A stretch of 35,550 bases of DNA, taken from the IMG/VR virus record IMGVR_UViG_3300049783_001966, positions 1 through 35,550 of that record. One strand, written 5' to 3'. The DNA comes from a virus. The notes below the pieces were generated by a model. The model did no database searches. It was not told the origin of the DNA and saw only the letters and a list, made by a program, of their open reading frames with translations. Shown in pieces: positions 16,161 to 23,935 of this stretch; the stretch's first letter is position 1, and every line of letters starts with the position of its first letter. A program made the position numbers and the translations under genes.

Positions 16161-16751
16161 TGTGGCGTACGCAATTAAAGCCTGAACGACAGGCATTCCA
16201 AGGGTAACCGTACTCGAAGCTATACCTAACCACTCAATTAATGAAGACTTTGCAATGCAACTAAGTTGTTTTTCAGTATTTTCGCTTTTCTTAATTTCTT
16301 TGAGCAAGTCTAATAAAAATTCTTGTGGTGTATCTTTTGGCAAACCTAGTTCTAATAACTTATGTTCGGGAAGATAAATGTCAAACGCAACGTCTACTTT
16401 TTTAAACTTTGTTTTTTTAGCTTTAATATCGAAAGTATTAGGTGCAACAACTGCCTTTTTAACTTCTTCAAATTCACATTCATCTAAGTCTAATGCCATA
16501 TCTTTATTCCCTATCCTTTTACTTGATTGAGTTACATTGATACCTTTATTACAATTATTAAGATCAACATTTTTTGCAATTACGGAACAATTTGTATCCA
16601 TATCGACAGCTTTTCCGAAACCACTAAGACGAACATTATTTAAAGAAAGCTGACTATTTCCAAGTTTGAACCCTGTAGGTGTGCTTTGTTTTTTTTCTGT
16701 AAAATGTTGAGCTAGCACCAACGGAGAAATACCTTGATTGTAATAGTCCAT
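16155..16751 (-). CDS. Unknown protein with repeat-like beta segment, cassette-borne
   Basis: I start this at the ATG at 16751 (MDYYNQGISP), giving 198 residues. The open frame continues upstream to 16856, but that part reads as low-quality sequence crossing a possible attC R' box (GTTATAC at 16764-16758). Residues about 25-110 have short repeating LxxxNVxLxGFGKAV / AKNVDLNNCNKGI segments reminiscent of a small right-handed beta-helix. The C-terminus ends in a hydrophobic stretch, WLGIASSTVTLGMPVVQALI. Its stop codon lies within the attC D R'' box. Family not recognised. Confidence 0.7.
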   Translation of the reverse strand: MDYYNQGISPLVLAQHFTEKKQSTPTGFKLGNSQLSLNNVRLSGFGKAVDMDTNCSVIAKNVDLNNCNKGINVTQSSKRIGNKDMALDLDECEFEEVKKAVVAPNTFDIKAKKTKFKKVDVAFDIYLPEHKLLELGLPKDTPQEFLLDLLKEIKKSENTEKQLSCIAKSSLIEWLGIASSTVTLGMPVVQALIAYATV

Positions 16752-17023
16752 AATATTGTATAACGATCCCGCTGGCGGGCGACATTTAACAAAGTACCAT
16801 ATACACATATAGCACTTTACCAAATAACATGTTTTAGTTAATTTTGTCATAATCACCTAGTAGCAGTTTAACAGTGTATTAATCTACATTCTCACCAATA
16901 CACATTTATAATTTAATTATTTTATAAAAACCATATCACAACAAACTTATAAAACAATCAGACAGATCCAATGTTTGATTGTAAATTGACCTTTCATTTT
17001 GAGATGTATTTATGGGGGTTGTG

Positions 17024-17051
17024 AAAAAGGGGCTATTCAGCCCCCTTTTTT
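17024..17051. terminator. Bidirectional terminator after the lysis operon
   Basis: AAAAAGGGGCT, an ATTC loop, then AGCCCCCTTTTTT form a strong stem with T-runs on both strands. It ends the leftward lysis transcript; the Rz1 stop lies in the stem. It insulates the lysis genes from the cassette block downstream. Confidence 0.85.
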
Positions 17052-17318
17052 ATCTCCTACCACCTCTACCAGTGCGTTGTGCCTTGCCCGGCATTCTCCG
17101 TATAACAAGATCAGATTTTTCTTCCAGAGTAGGTGCGTGCTTTTGTTTTTTGCGCTGGGTATCGGCAGTTCGCTGCAGGGTTGGGTTAATGCCAGGTCAA
17201 TGTTCGGCTTGGGGAGTAGATGCATTGGCAATGGCAACGAGGTCTTGGAGGATGAACAGCTCATTATCATCAAGCTGGCAGCGAGTATCATCAGGGTCTT
17301 GAGCTTGCACATATTCAA
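17037..17318 (-). CDS. o-spanin (Rz1-like outer-membrane lipoprotein)
   Basis: The outer-membrane half of the spanin complex that fuses the envelope membranes at the end of lysis. The 93 residues begin with a signal peptide, MNMCKLKTLMILAASLMIMS, followed by the lipobox cysteine C21. A Pro/Leu-rich mature part follows. The gene starts inside the Rz gene in another frame and runs past its end, the standard Rz/Rz1 overlap. Its stop is within the terminator hairpin. Confidence 0.85.
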   Translation of the reverse strand: MNMCKLKTLMILAASLMIMSCSSSKTSLPLPMHLLPKPNIDLALTQPCSELPIPSAKNKSTHLLWKKNLILLYGECRARHNALVEVVGDKKGG

Positions 17319-17622
17319 TTATCCTTTTTTCAATCGTCTGTATTTTGGGTTTCTTGGCCAGTTCGTTTTTCCAATAGGTTTCGGCTATTTGTTGGTTACT
17401 TTGATTTTTCTGTTTTACGGCTTTGATGGCAGCGGCCACCGCCTGGTCTTTCTCTTTTAAAAATTGCTGCTCGGCAACGGTATAACCGTGTTCATAACCC
17501 TGCTGTTTTACGTAAAAGTAACCGGTCGTTAAACCCAGTAGAACAAGGGCCATTACCAAGGCAATCAATAATGGCTTTTTAGCCTTGCCGGTCAATAAAC
17601 TAAGGATCATTGTTATTGGCAT
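17197..17622 (-). CDS. i-spanin (Rz-like)
   Basis: The inner-membrane spanin. The start at 17622 (MPITMILSLLTGKAKKPLLI) is set by a perfect AGGAGG site five bases upstream; the longer frame to 17715 is not supported. The 141 residues have one N-terminal membrane helix (PLLIALVMALVLLGLTTGYF) and a periplasmic coiled coil (EQQFLKEKDQAVAAAIKAVK). The gene overlaps the holin end by 23 bases and the Rz1 gene by 122 bases. Confidence 0.85.
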   Translation of the reverse strand: MPITMILSLLTGKAKKPLLIALVMALVLLGLTTGYFYVKQQGYEHGYTVAEQQFLKEKDQAVAAAIKAVKQKNQSNQQIAETYWKNELAKKPKIQTIEKRIIEYVQAQDPDDTRCQLDDNELFILQDLVAIANASTPQAEH

Positions 17623-17827
17623 TCTGGCCTCCTGTTTCCATGTAAAATTTAGCGAAACCGACAAAAGTGGCGGTGATAATACCGTACTGCACCAGTGCCC
17701 ATTCAGACTGTTCAATCATCGGTATCGAGAAAAAGTAGTGATTAAACTGCATCCACATATAAGCCATAAAGAAAGCAATAAGGCGCGGAAAAATACGCCA
17801 TTGATTAAACTGTTTGGCGCTTAACAT
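17600..17827 (-). CDS. Probable holin, two membrane helices
   Basis: The 75 residues begin MLSAKQFNQWRIFPRLIAFF; the start ATG overlaps the endolysin stop as TAATG and has GGAG six bases before it. Two hydrophobic segments (about residues 13-33 and 45-64) and a polar C-terminus fit a small holin. The position between endolysin and Rz supports lysis function. No sequence family was recognised. Confidence 0.6.
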   Translation of the reverse strand: MLSAKQFNQWRIFPRLIAFFMAYMWMQFNHYFFSIPMIEQSEWALVQYGIITATFVGFAKFYMETGGQNANNNDP

Positions 17828-18234
17828 TAATAACTCCAAATCCAAGGACGCGGACGGTTGGGCTGGTTGTCCATATCATCGAGGTGAACAAAGCGAGTTC
17901 GCCCCTTTTGGCTGATGCCTATGCCAGTAAAACCATGTTGATGCGCTTTGGTCACCAGTATTAACGCATTTTCACCCGCGACGGTAATATCTTCACCCTG
18001 CCCATGACCATGCGCACCGGGCTCCTTTTTCTTCTTTTCGGCCAGGTGCTTAGGACAGCGGTAACCACTGCTGATTGAGAAAGCAAAGCCACAATCCAAG
18101 CGTAATGCCTGCAGTTTATCCAGGTTAGTGGCTTTCATCAGCAGACCGGTGCCCGGCCCGCATTTTCCGCAACGACACATAAACTCTTCGGGTTTAAAGT
18201 TTGGCCAGCGGGTTATAAATTCTTGACGGTTCAT
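17827..18234 (-). CDS. Endolysin, M15 zinc peptidase (D-Ala-D-Ala carboxypeptidase type)
   Basis: Cleaves peptide cross-links of peptidoglycan. The 135 residues show the M15A layout: N-terminal FKPEEFMCRCGKCG, SSGYRCPKH at about 55-63, the zinc motif H75-x-x-G-x-G-x-D82 in HGHGQGED, a GIGI strand, the third zinc ligand H117 in RFVHLDD, and an RPWIWSY end. There is no signal peptide, so export needs the holin. It begins 10 bases after the upstream coiled-coil gene. Confidence 0.9.
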   Translation of the reverse strand: MNRQEFITRWPNFKPEEFMCRCGKCGPGTGLLMKATNLDKLQALRLDCGFAFSISSGYRCPKHLAEKKKKEPGAHGHGQGEDITVAGENALILVTKAHQHGFTGIGISQKGRTRFVHLDDMDNQPNRPRPWIWSY

Positions 18235-18243
18235 ATTAGCCTC

Positions 18244-18540
18244 CTAAGCATAAATTAATGACAGTACCTGGAGGGTAATAGCGGCCAACACGAGGCGCAC
18301 AAACCAGGTGTGGATTGTTTCAATTTTGGTGATACGGGTATGAGCCCGGGCGGTTTCGAGTTTTTCAGCGGTTAACTCGCCACGCACTTCAGCATGAAAT
18401 ATCTCGTGTTTTTTTTGCATTGCCACTAATTCGCTTAATGAAGCGGACATTTCGTTTAAGGCTTTAGTGCCGTTTTCCTGGTGCATCTCTAAGCGCTGAA
18501 TCGCCAATTTTGAGCTGATTGCGTCATTATCTTGAGCCAT
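18244..18540 (-). CDS. Coiled-coil protein with C-terminal membrane anchor, lysis cluster
   Basis: 98 residues with a predicted coiled coil over about 1-75 (SKLAIQRLEMHQENGTKALN) and a single C-terminal helix (WFVRLVLAAITLQVLSLIYA). The arrangement resembles XhlA-type holin-associated proteins. It is the first gene of the lysis cluster, immediately before the endolysin. Function is inferred from layout only. Confidence 0.65.
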   Translation of the reverse strand: MAQDNDAISSKLAIQRLEMHQENGTKALNEMSASLSELVAMQKKHEIFHAEVRGELTAEKLETARAHTRITKIETIHTWFVRLVLAAITLQVLSLIYA

Positions 18541-18652
18541 TTTTTATCCCACATAAGTCACTTAATAATTAATATGAATAAGATAACCAAGTGTTAGCGG
18601 TGATGCGAGGCGTTGATGTTTTAGGGGCGGGATATAAAAGCGGGTTAAGTAC

Positions 18653-18673
18653 AAAGCGGCAAAATACCGCTTT
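18653..18673 (-). terminator. Hairpin between tail-fibre and lysis genes
   Basis: AAAGCGG/CCGCTTT with a 7-base loop follows the fibre assembly gene. There is only a weak T-tract, so it may be a partial terminator separating fibre and lysis expression. The rest of 18541-18683 holds no gene. Confidence 0.45.
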
Positions 18674-18683
18674 AATGGGACAA

Positions 18684-19364
18684 TTAGACAGGCCAACCTA
18701 TCATATAATCATTAACGGCGGCGCAGCTTGTTAACGCGGCTATCTCGGTTTTCATAACACGTTGACGGGCGTGAACAATAAAACCAAGTTCAACAATCGC
18801 CGTATGCACGGCTTGCAGTTGTTCACGGATAATAGGTTGATCAATATTATCTGCATCGGTCCAAAATGGGGGAATAAACGCCGATTGCAGCGTTGATAAT
18901 ATTCTGTCGCGTGATGTTGGATCGGCATTCCAATTAATACTAGCAACAATCACTGTTTTTTCAGCGCTGCTCTCTTGTGCATTTCGCCAACTGTTTACGT
19001 CACTGTGCTTTGCCTGTTGCAGTAAATATAACTGCTGTACCCATTGATTATTCTCATAAATGGAAAATGGCAGCGGCTTCGCTAATGTCCAACCTGCTTC
19101 AATTTCGCCCAGTTCAGAGCGTGTTTTTGTTTGCATGACATCGGCGGTGCTGTAAATAATTTTGCCGCGATGATCGCTAATATATTCAGTGCCGCTTAAA
19201 TCTGCTTTGGCAATAACAGCAAAACCAATCTTTTCAGCAAGCGGCTTTTCCCGTAGTGCATTTGATGGGATGTGTGCCATACCGCCGCGAACCAATGCTT
19301 CAATGGCGGTTTGCTCTGCTTCGCCGGTAATGGCATCAACGGGGTAATAATATTGTTTGGTCAT
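18684..19364 (-). CDS. Tail fibre assembly protein
   Basis: Chaperone that folds or attaches the tail fibre. The 226 residues start MTKQYYYPVDAITGE and have the central YENNQWVQQLYLLQQA-type segment. The C-terminal helical domain (IVASINWNADPTSRDRILST, then FWTDADN) resembles the DUF4376 domain often fused to fibre-assembly proteins. It lies directly after the fibre gene. Confidence 0.75.
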   Translation of the reverse strand: MTKQYYYPVDAITGEAEQTAIEALVRGGMAHIPSNALREKPLAEKIGFAVIAKADLSGTEYISDHRGKIIYSTADVMQTKTRSELGEIEAGWTLAKPLPFSIYENNQWVQQLYLLQQAKHSDVNSWRNAQESSAEKTVIVASINWNADPTSRDRILSTLQSAFIPPFWTDADNIDQPIIREQLQAVHTAIVELGFIVHARQRVMKTEIAALTSCAAVNDYMIGWPV

Positions 19365-19373
19365 TATTATTCC

Positions 19374-20552
19374 TTAAATAGTAATTGCCATCGCACGCGC
19401 AATGTTGCGAGGGCGGGTTTCACCTCCACCGGTGTATTCTGTGTACTTAGCAAGATTGTTGTTGTTATTCCCACCATAACGGGAGTCCCCATAACCGCTG
19501 CTTGCATTAGAGAACGTGACGCTGTGCCGGTGCGATTTTATAGCGTCTAATTGAGAACTGGATAATACTCGACCAGAATCAACACCCCTGCCCTGGTCTA
19601 AAACCCGTAAAAACTCGCCGCGAATTTCACCCGTATTAATAAAGTCACCGGAGATTAACGCAGGGTATCTGCGTGCTAGACGCCAGTAAACTGCGGTAGG
19701 CAGGTTGGCATTAACTTCCATTACTGCGGATTCTGGCGGCGTGGTATCTAACCACCAAAAAGGCATGCCCACTTCGGTGCCGGTATAGGGTATCCACCAA
19801 AAAGGATTTGCTGCATCTGCCCATTGTTCATGGCGGTTTGTTAAGTCGGCAGGGTCTTTATTAATACAAGTTAAATAAGGGCCGGCATACATCTGCATGG
19901 CGATCACTTCACCGGCGACTTCAATAGTACAAACCTCGCCGGTTTTGTAGGTGCGTGTTGCAATCCACGGCAAGAATTGTGCTTTAGCTTCTGATGCCAA
20001 TATTTTTTTATTCATACCTCGCCAATATTGCGGCAACTTAACATGTTTGGCGGCAGTTGATGCTGCATCAATATCACTATTTGAGGCGTTATTGTTGGCA
20101 AACTCATATTGCGGATGTGGGTTGGCGTTGTCTTCGTGGAAGCTCAAGTCGCCATTAAGTGTGACAGTCACCGTGTCCGGGGGTACTGAATCTAACACTA
20201 AATCAAAGGTTTCTAGTGCTTGCGAGCCTTGTGAGGCTGATTTATAAGTGATGATATTGTTCGGATGGCTATCAATGGCAAAGAGGGTGCCATCATTCAG
20301 GTAAAAGCCAACCTCTCGACCAACAATTTCCCCTTCATCATCAATCAGTACCTGCAGTTGAATTTGATTCGATGAGACGGTCTTACCACCGGTCAATGCT
20401 TTGCGTAGGATTTCATTTTGCAAAGCGGTCATGGTCTTATTGGGTGTATAACCATTTGTACCAATCCCCACTTCAGCAACGACCAAACTAATGCCGGATA
20501 TGTCTGCCTGTATCGCTTTATCTAGTCCGGCTTGTGTGACAATTAGGGTCAT
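19374..20552 (-). CDS. Tail fibre protein with P2 gpH-like N-terminus and collar-type tip
   Basis: Receptor-binding fibre. Of 392 residues, the first 150 match the P2-type fibre N-terminus that binds the baseplate (MTLIVTQAGLDKAIQADISG, then FDLVLDSVPPDTVTVTLNGD). The C-terminal 100 have a collar-like pattern: RGEFLRVLDQGRGVDSGR, SHRHSVTF and ETRPRNIARAMAITI. It overlaps the gp48-like gene by one base. The middle, more variable part is the likely host-range determinant. Confidence 0.85.
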   Translation of the reverse strand: MTLIVTQAGLDKAIQADISGISLVVAEVGIGTNGYTPNKTMTALQNEILRKALTGGKTVSSNQIQLQVLIDDEGEIVGREVGFYLNDGTLFAIDSHPNNIITYKSASQGSQALETFDLVLDSVPPDTVTVTLNGDLSFHEDNANPHPQYEFANNNASNSDIDAASTAAKHVKLPQYWRGMNKKILASEAKAQFLPWIATRTYKTGEVCTIEVAGEVIAMQMYAGPYLTCINKDPADLTNRHEQWADAANPFWWIPYTGTEVGMPFWWLDTTPPESAVMEVNANLPTAVYWRLARRYPALISGDFINTGEIRGEFLRVLDQGRGVDSGRVLSSSQLDAIKSHRHSVTFSNASSGYGDSRYGGNNNNNLAKYTEYTGGGETRPRNIARAMAITI

Positions 20553-21010
20553 TAAACAGTCCTCATTATATGGTGGTTAATTTGCAGGTTATGATGAACG
20601 ACGGCTACATACAGCGATGATTTGTTGTTATAGATAAAACAAAAAGCGGTATGCGGTAATCGATAATCATCTAACGTCTGCATTAAATTACCGGCGGCTT
20701 GGGAATGAGCAATATCAATGTAAATCAGGTTTGGTGTACTGCTATTATCATAAACCGTGCCAGCCATTTCATGCTCGGCTAATATTCGTTGATAGTCCGC
20801 CAGCTTCCAACCTGAGTTAGTATTATTCTCTTGGTATAAAGGATTAATCTTGGTTTCATCGTGAATGGTTTTAAATTCAGCAGACAAACCCTCTAATATA
20901 CCGTCGAGTTGATCACCTTGTTCATATTGCCAATATTGACCAGGCGGCAACAAAGCTGATACTGCTTGTTTAAAATCCTCCTGGGTATAAAGCTGCTCTG
21001 TTACTGCCAT
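20552..21010 (-). CDS. Baseplate/tail protein, Mu gp48-like (DUF2313)
   Basis: 152 residues with the family opening LYTQEDFKQAVSALLPPGQY and WQYEQGDQLDGILEGLSAEF. It occupies the position of P2 gpI between the J-type protein and the fibre, and likely links baseplate wedge and fibre. It overlaps the upstream gene by 10 bases. Confidence 0.8.
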   Translation of the reverse strand: MAVTEQLYTQEDFKQAVSALLPPGQYWQYEQGDQLDGILEGLSAEFKTIHDETKINPLYQENNTNSGWKLADYQRILAEHEMAGTVYDNSSTPNLIYIDIAHSQAAGNLMQTLDDYRLPHTAFCFIYNNKSSLYVAVVHHNLQINHHIMRTV

Positions 21011-22017
21011 GTCACACCGCCGTAGGTTAACAATTCATTATCTAAAAATGAGGTAGGCGCATTGGGTAAAGCTAAGGTGAATTGATTGGTTATGCCGCTG
21101 ATCACAGTTGAAATTTCATTGGCCATCAATTGGCCGCGCTTATCTAATCGAAGGTTAAAGAAGGTTTGTAATGCCGCCTCAACATTATTACGCACCGTAA
21201 TATCTGCCACATTAGCAATAGTGATAGGTACCGGGTTAAGTGTCGGCAGCTGCACAAACACATGGCAACCCGCCAAACGATTAGCATCAATGTAGTCTTG
21301 CGCAGCCACTTTGATTTGCTCAACGAGTAGTGGATTATTATCTCGTCGCCCAATATAGACGGTAACATTGCCTAATGCCGGGGTGTTATCGAGCGACCAG
21401 GCATAATCAATATCCACATGAGACGACTTAGCCCAAAACACATAATCATTAAGCCGCCCCACTGCATTTTTAACATTAAAGGCCAGCACAATTCTGTCCC
21501 GCCAATGTTCAACGTCTTCAATATCTGAGCCGCCATTAATTTCATTACTGCTGATACTTTCCGGGTGCAACCCGGTCACCGCCGAAACCAGATACAAGGT
21601 TTCACCTGCAGGTAAATTGCCCTGAATATTGGGCAACAGCGCTTTAACCGCGACGGGGAGGTTGGAATTAGTCGCATTAGTGACCTGGTATTCTTTATTA
21701 TCCGATGTTTTAACCATAACGCCCGAGGGGATCAACACCACGCCGCTGGTTTGCAAAAAGTTGATGGTGCCAACCGCAAAAAAATACGCAATACGTTCAA
21801 CATTATAACGCTCCGCATGTAAATATAACCACGCTTCGTCAGCCGTTTCCGGGTGCATCTGTTTATACAAATAATCCGCATAACCATATTGCCCAAAGGC
21901 CACGCCTGCAATGGCTGCCGCGATGGCATCAATCGCGGGGTTATCAACCCCAGTTTTATTTTTAAGGGTGGTTTTTGCACGATAAATTAAGGATTGTAAG
22001 CTGGGAGTATTGCTCAT
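21001..22017 (-). CDS. Baseplate wedge protein J, Mu gp47-like
   Basis: The 338 residues match the baseplate J family: an early LIYRAKTTLKNKTGVDNPAI, then GVVLIPSGVMVKTSDNKEYQ and ISSNEINGGSDIEDVEHWRD followed by R. Basic C-terminal strands contain LRLDKRGQLMANEISTVISG. It forms the baseplate wedge together with gp46 and gp48. Its start overlaps the gp46-like stop by 4 bases. Confidence 0.9.
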   Translation of the reverse strand: MSNTPSLQSLIYRAKTTLKNKTGVDNPAIDAIAAAIAGVAFGQYGYADYLYKQMHPETADEAWLYLHAERYNVERIAYFFAVGTINFLQTSGVVLIPSGVMVKTSDNKEYQVTNATNSNLPVAVKALLPNIQGNLPAGETLYLVSAVTGLHPESISSNEINGGSDIEDVEHWRDRIVLAFNVKNAVGRLNDYVFWAKSSHVDIDYAWSLDNTPALGNVTVYIGRRDNNPLLVEQIKVAAQDYIDANRLAGCHVFVQLPTLNPVPITIANVADITVRNNVEAALQTFFNLRLDKRGQLMANEISTVISGITNQFTLALPNAPTSFLDNELLTYGGVTWQ

Positions 22018-22394
22018 AGGGTAACCTGCTGTTGGCTGTTGTCGGGTAGCGTAATATCGATAACGCGGATCAACCGGCTACCTTCAAATAATGTTGTCAC
22101 CTCGATGTGAATGGCGATTTTTTCATCAATTAACCATTGCAACGCCTGTTTGGTATAACGGTTGGCGCGGTTAAGGGTATCGGTGGTTTGTTTGGCCCGG
22201 GCTAAGGTCCAATCGCGGCAACCCACGGCGCGCACAAACTCACCAGCCCACCAACCCTGTTTATCCTGACTGGCCTCTAAGGGATCGTTTTTCTGTGCTT
22301 TTGCCCAGTTTAATAAGCTTTGCAATACTGCCTGCTCTAATCCGTTCGCACTGCTTAACGGATCGCTTAAGGCGCTTAATTCAAAATAACTCAT
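22014..22394 (-). CDS. Baseplate protein, Mu gp46-like (W-type)
   Basis: 126 residues with the gp46 pattern: DKQGWWAGEFVRAVGCRDWT, LARAKQTTDTLNRANRYTKQ and ALQWLIDEKIA, followed by beta strands. It is related to the gp25-like wedge proteins. Order spike-gp46-J is that of Mu. Confidence 0.85.
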   Translation of the reverse strand: MSYFELSALSDPLSSANGLEQAVLQSLLNWAKAQKNDPLEASQDKQGWWAGEFVRAVGCRDWTLARAKQTTDTLNRANRYTKQALQWLIDEKIAIHIEVTTLFEGSRLIRVIDITLPDNSQQQVTL

Positions 22395-22402
22395 CTTTAT
22401 CC

Positions 22403-23002
22403 TTAATTTGGTGCATTGGTGACATTGCCTGTTTCCTTATGGGTATGTTGCTTAACGCTAATACCATCAACGCTAATGTCCCCTTCCGTCATGGCCATGC
22501 CACCGGTTGCCGGCACCGCACCGCCACCAACTTTAGCTAATCCGCCAACAGCACAAATGCCGGTAACATTGGCATTCGCATTAATAGTGGTTTCCCCGTT
22601 GATAGTGGTTTTACCGTTGAAGGTGGTTTCTGAATTAATGATGCTCTTAGGTGCGGTTAGCTCAAAGGTTTGTTTGGCGATCACTTTAATGCCGCCGCGA
22701 TGAAAATGAATTAAATTGCCCTTATCATCGAGCATTGCTACATCACCGGGGGCCAGTTCCATTTCATGGCGTTCGTCTTCAATACACACCGCAATACCGC
22801 GCGAGGTATCACCGCCCACAAACAGGGTGTAACCTTTTGCCCCGGGTAAAGGCCGGCTCATAAAACCGTAGTTATGCACCCGTTTAATGCGATCGTTAAT
22901 AATGCCGGTTGCTAATTTAAGCTGCACTATTTTGGTTTCAACGCGCGTCACCAATCCGGTACCAAAGAGGTTTTTGACCCGGTTCATTATTGTTTCAAAC
23001 AC
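22403..23002 (-). CDS. Baseplate spike protein, Mu gp45-like
   Basis: The membrane-piercing spike at the tail tip. The 199 residues contain an N-terminal OB-like region (IIQR-type strands, VHNYGFMSRPLPGAKGYTLF), then a repeating beta-helix (ETTFNGKTTINGETTINANA). Near the C-terminus, H186-T-H188 in VKQHTHKETG matches the iron-binding apex motif of P2 gpV/Mu gp45 spikes. It lies next to the hub gene. Confidence 0.9.
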   Translation of the reverse strand: MFETIMNRVKNLFGTGLVTRVETKIVQLKLATGIINDRIKRVHNYGFMSRPLPGAKGYTLFVGGDTSRGIAVCIEDERHEMELAPGDVAMLDDKGNLIHFHRGGIKVIAKQTFELTAPKSIINSETTFNGKTTINGETTINANANVTGICAVGGLAKVGGGAVPATGGMAMTEGDISVDGISVKQHTHKETGNVTNAPN

Positions 23003-23005
23003 ACT

Positions 23006-23935
23006 TTATCCTCCAAATGGCCTGAACAGTTCAACCTGAGTACTTTCAGATGTGTCACTGACGCTGATATTGACCGTTTTAATCAGTAAATTTTCTTTAA
23101 AGTTTTTCTTCTCAACGCTGATTAATTTATTTAAAGCCAACCCAGTCAGCTCAGGATAAAGGCCGGGCAAGGTGGCCGAGGCATGCAATCCTTTGGCAAT
23201 CGCGATATTGCGCTCATACAAGGCGCGCGTTCGGCAAGAAGCTTCGTCCTGTAATTTGTCGGCAATAATAATTTTTTTACGGCAGCGGTTAATGTTTTCA
23301 TCGAGCACAATGGCTTCCGCATCATCCCAGGCACCTTGAATTTCGTAATGATAAAACTGATCTGCCCAGTTCTTTTTGATACTCAGGTTTTGCGTATTCA
23401 CTCCCATTTTTAACTGGATGTTTTTTTCTGTAAATTCTCCTGGGCGTTCAATCACAATCACCCCGTTTTGCTCTATTAAAATAAGGTTTTGCTGTTTGGC
23501 TATTTGTGCCAGATTAGCCACCGCCGATTCCGCATTGATTTGAAATTCCGGTACCAGGGGCAAGGGCATCATTGAGGGCAGATTATTTTTTACCGTCAGG
23601 CCAAAGTCACCGACAATATGTTCAAGTAACTGATCAAAACGTTGGTTATAAAGAGCGTCTATTTTGATGCGGCTATCAATTAAGTTGGCGGATTTTGAGC
23701 GACCGCTGATACTCACTTTATCTTCACTGCCTGAAACATCATCACTGGCACTGTCAATCTGCCCGGTAAAAATAAGGGTGTTGTTTAATTTAAATTGTAC
23801 CGGCAACGGATCGTTAATCTCAACATCGGGCACGGTAACACTGAAGGTATGCGCCAGCTGGCCGAGCGAGAAGGACAGCGAGGCGCTTTGAAACGGCACG
23901 TGATGACCATTAATAAACAGGGTTAATTTATGCAT
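23006..23935 (-). CDS. Baseplate hub protein, Mu gpP (gp44)-like
   Basis: Hub that carries the spike and links it to the tube. The 309 residues begin LTLFINGHHVPFQSASLSFS and contain the ISGRSKSANLIDSRIKID segment typical of gp44/gpD-type hubs, then beta-rich domains. It overlaps the upstream gene by 8 bases. P2 gpD has the same role but a different pattern. Confidence 0.85.
   Translation of the reverse strand: MHKLTLFINGHHVPFQSASLSFSLGQLAHTFSVTVPDVEINDPLPVQFKLNNTLIFTGQIDSASDDVSGSEDKVSISGRSKSANLIDSRIKIDALYNQRFDQLLEHIVGDFGLTVKNNLPSMMPLPLVPEFQINAESAVANLAQIAKQQNLILIEQNGVIVIERPGEFTEKNIQLKMGVNTQNLSIKKNWADQFYHYEIQGAWDDAEAIVLDENINRCRKKIIIADKLQDEASCRTRALYERNIAIAKGLHASATLPGLYPELTGLALNKLISVEKKNFKENLLIKTVNISVSDTSESTQVELFRPFGG

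Noticed and set aside
16758-16856. Another attC upstream of the 198-aa gene (R'-like GTTATAC)
   Set aside because: Only the R' end and a CCCGC/GCGGG hairpin are seen; no matching L''/R'' upstream.
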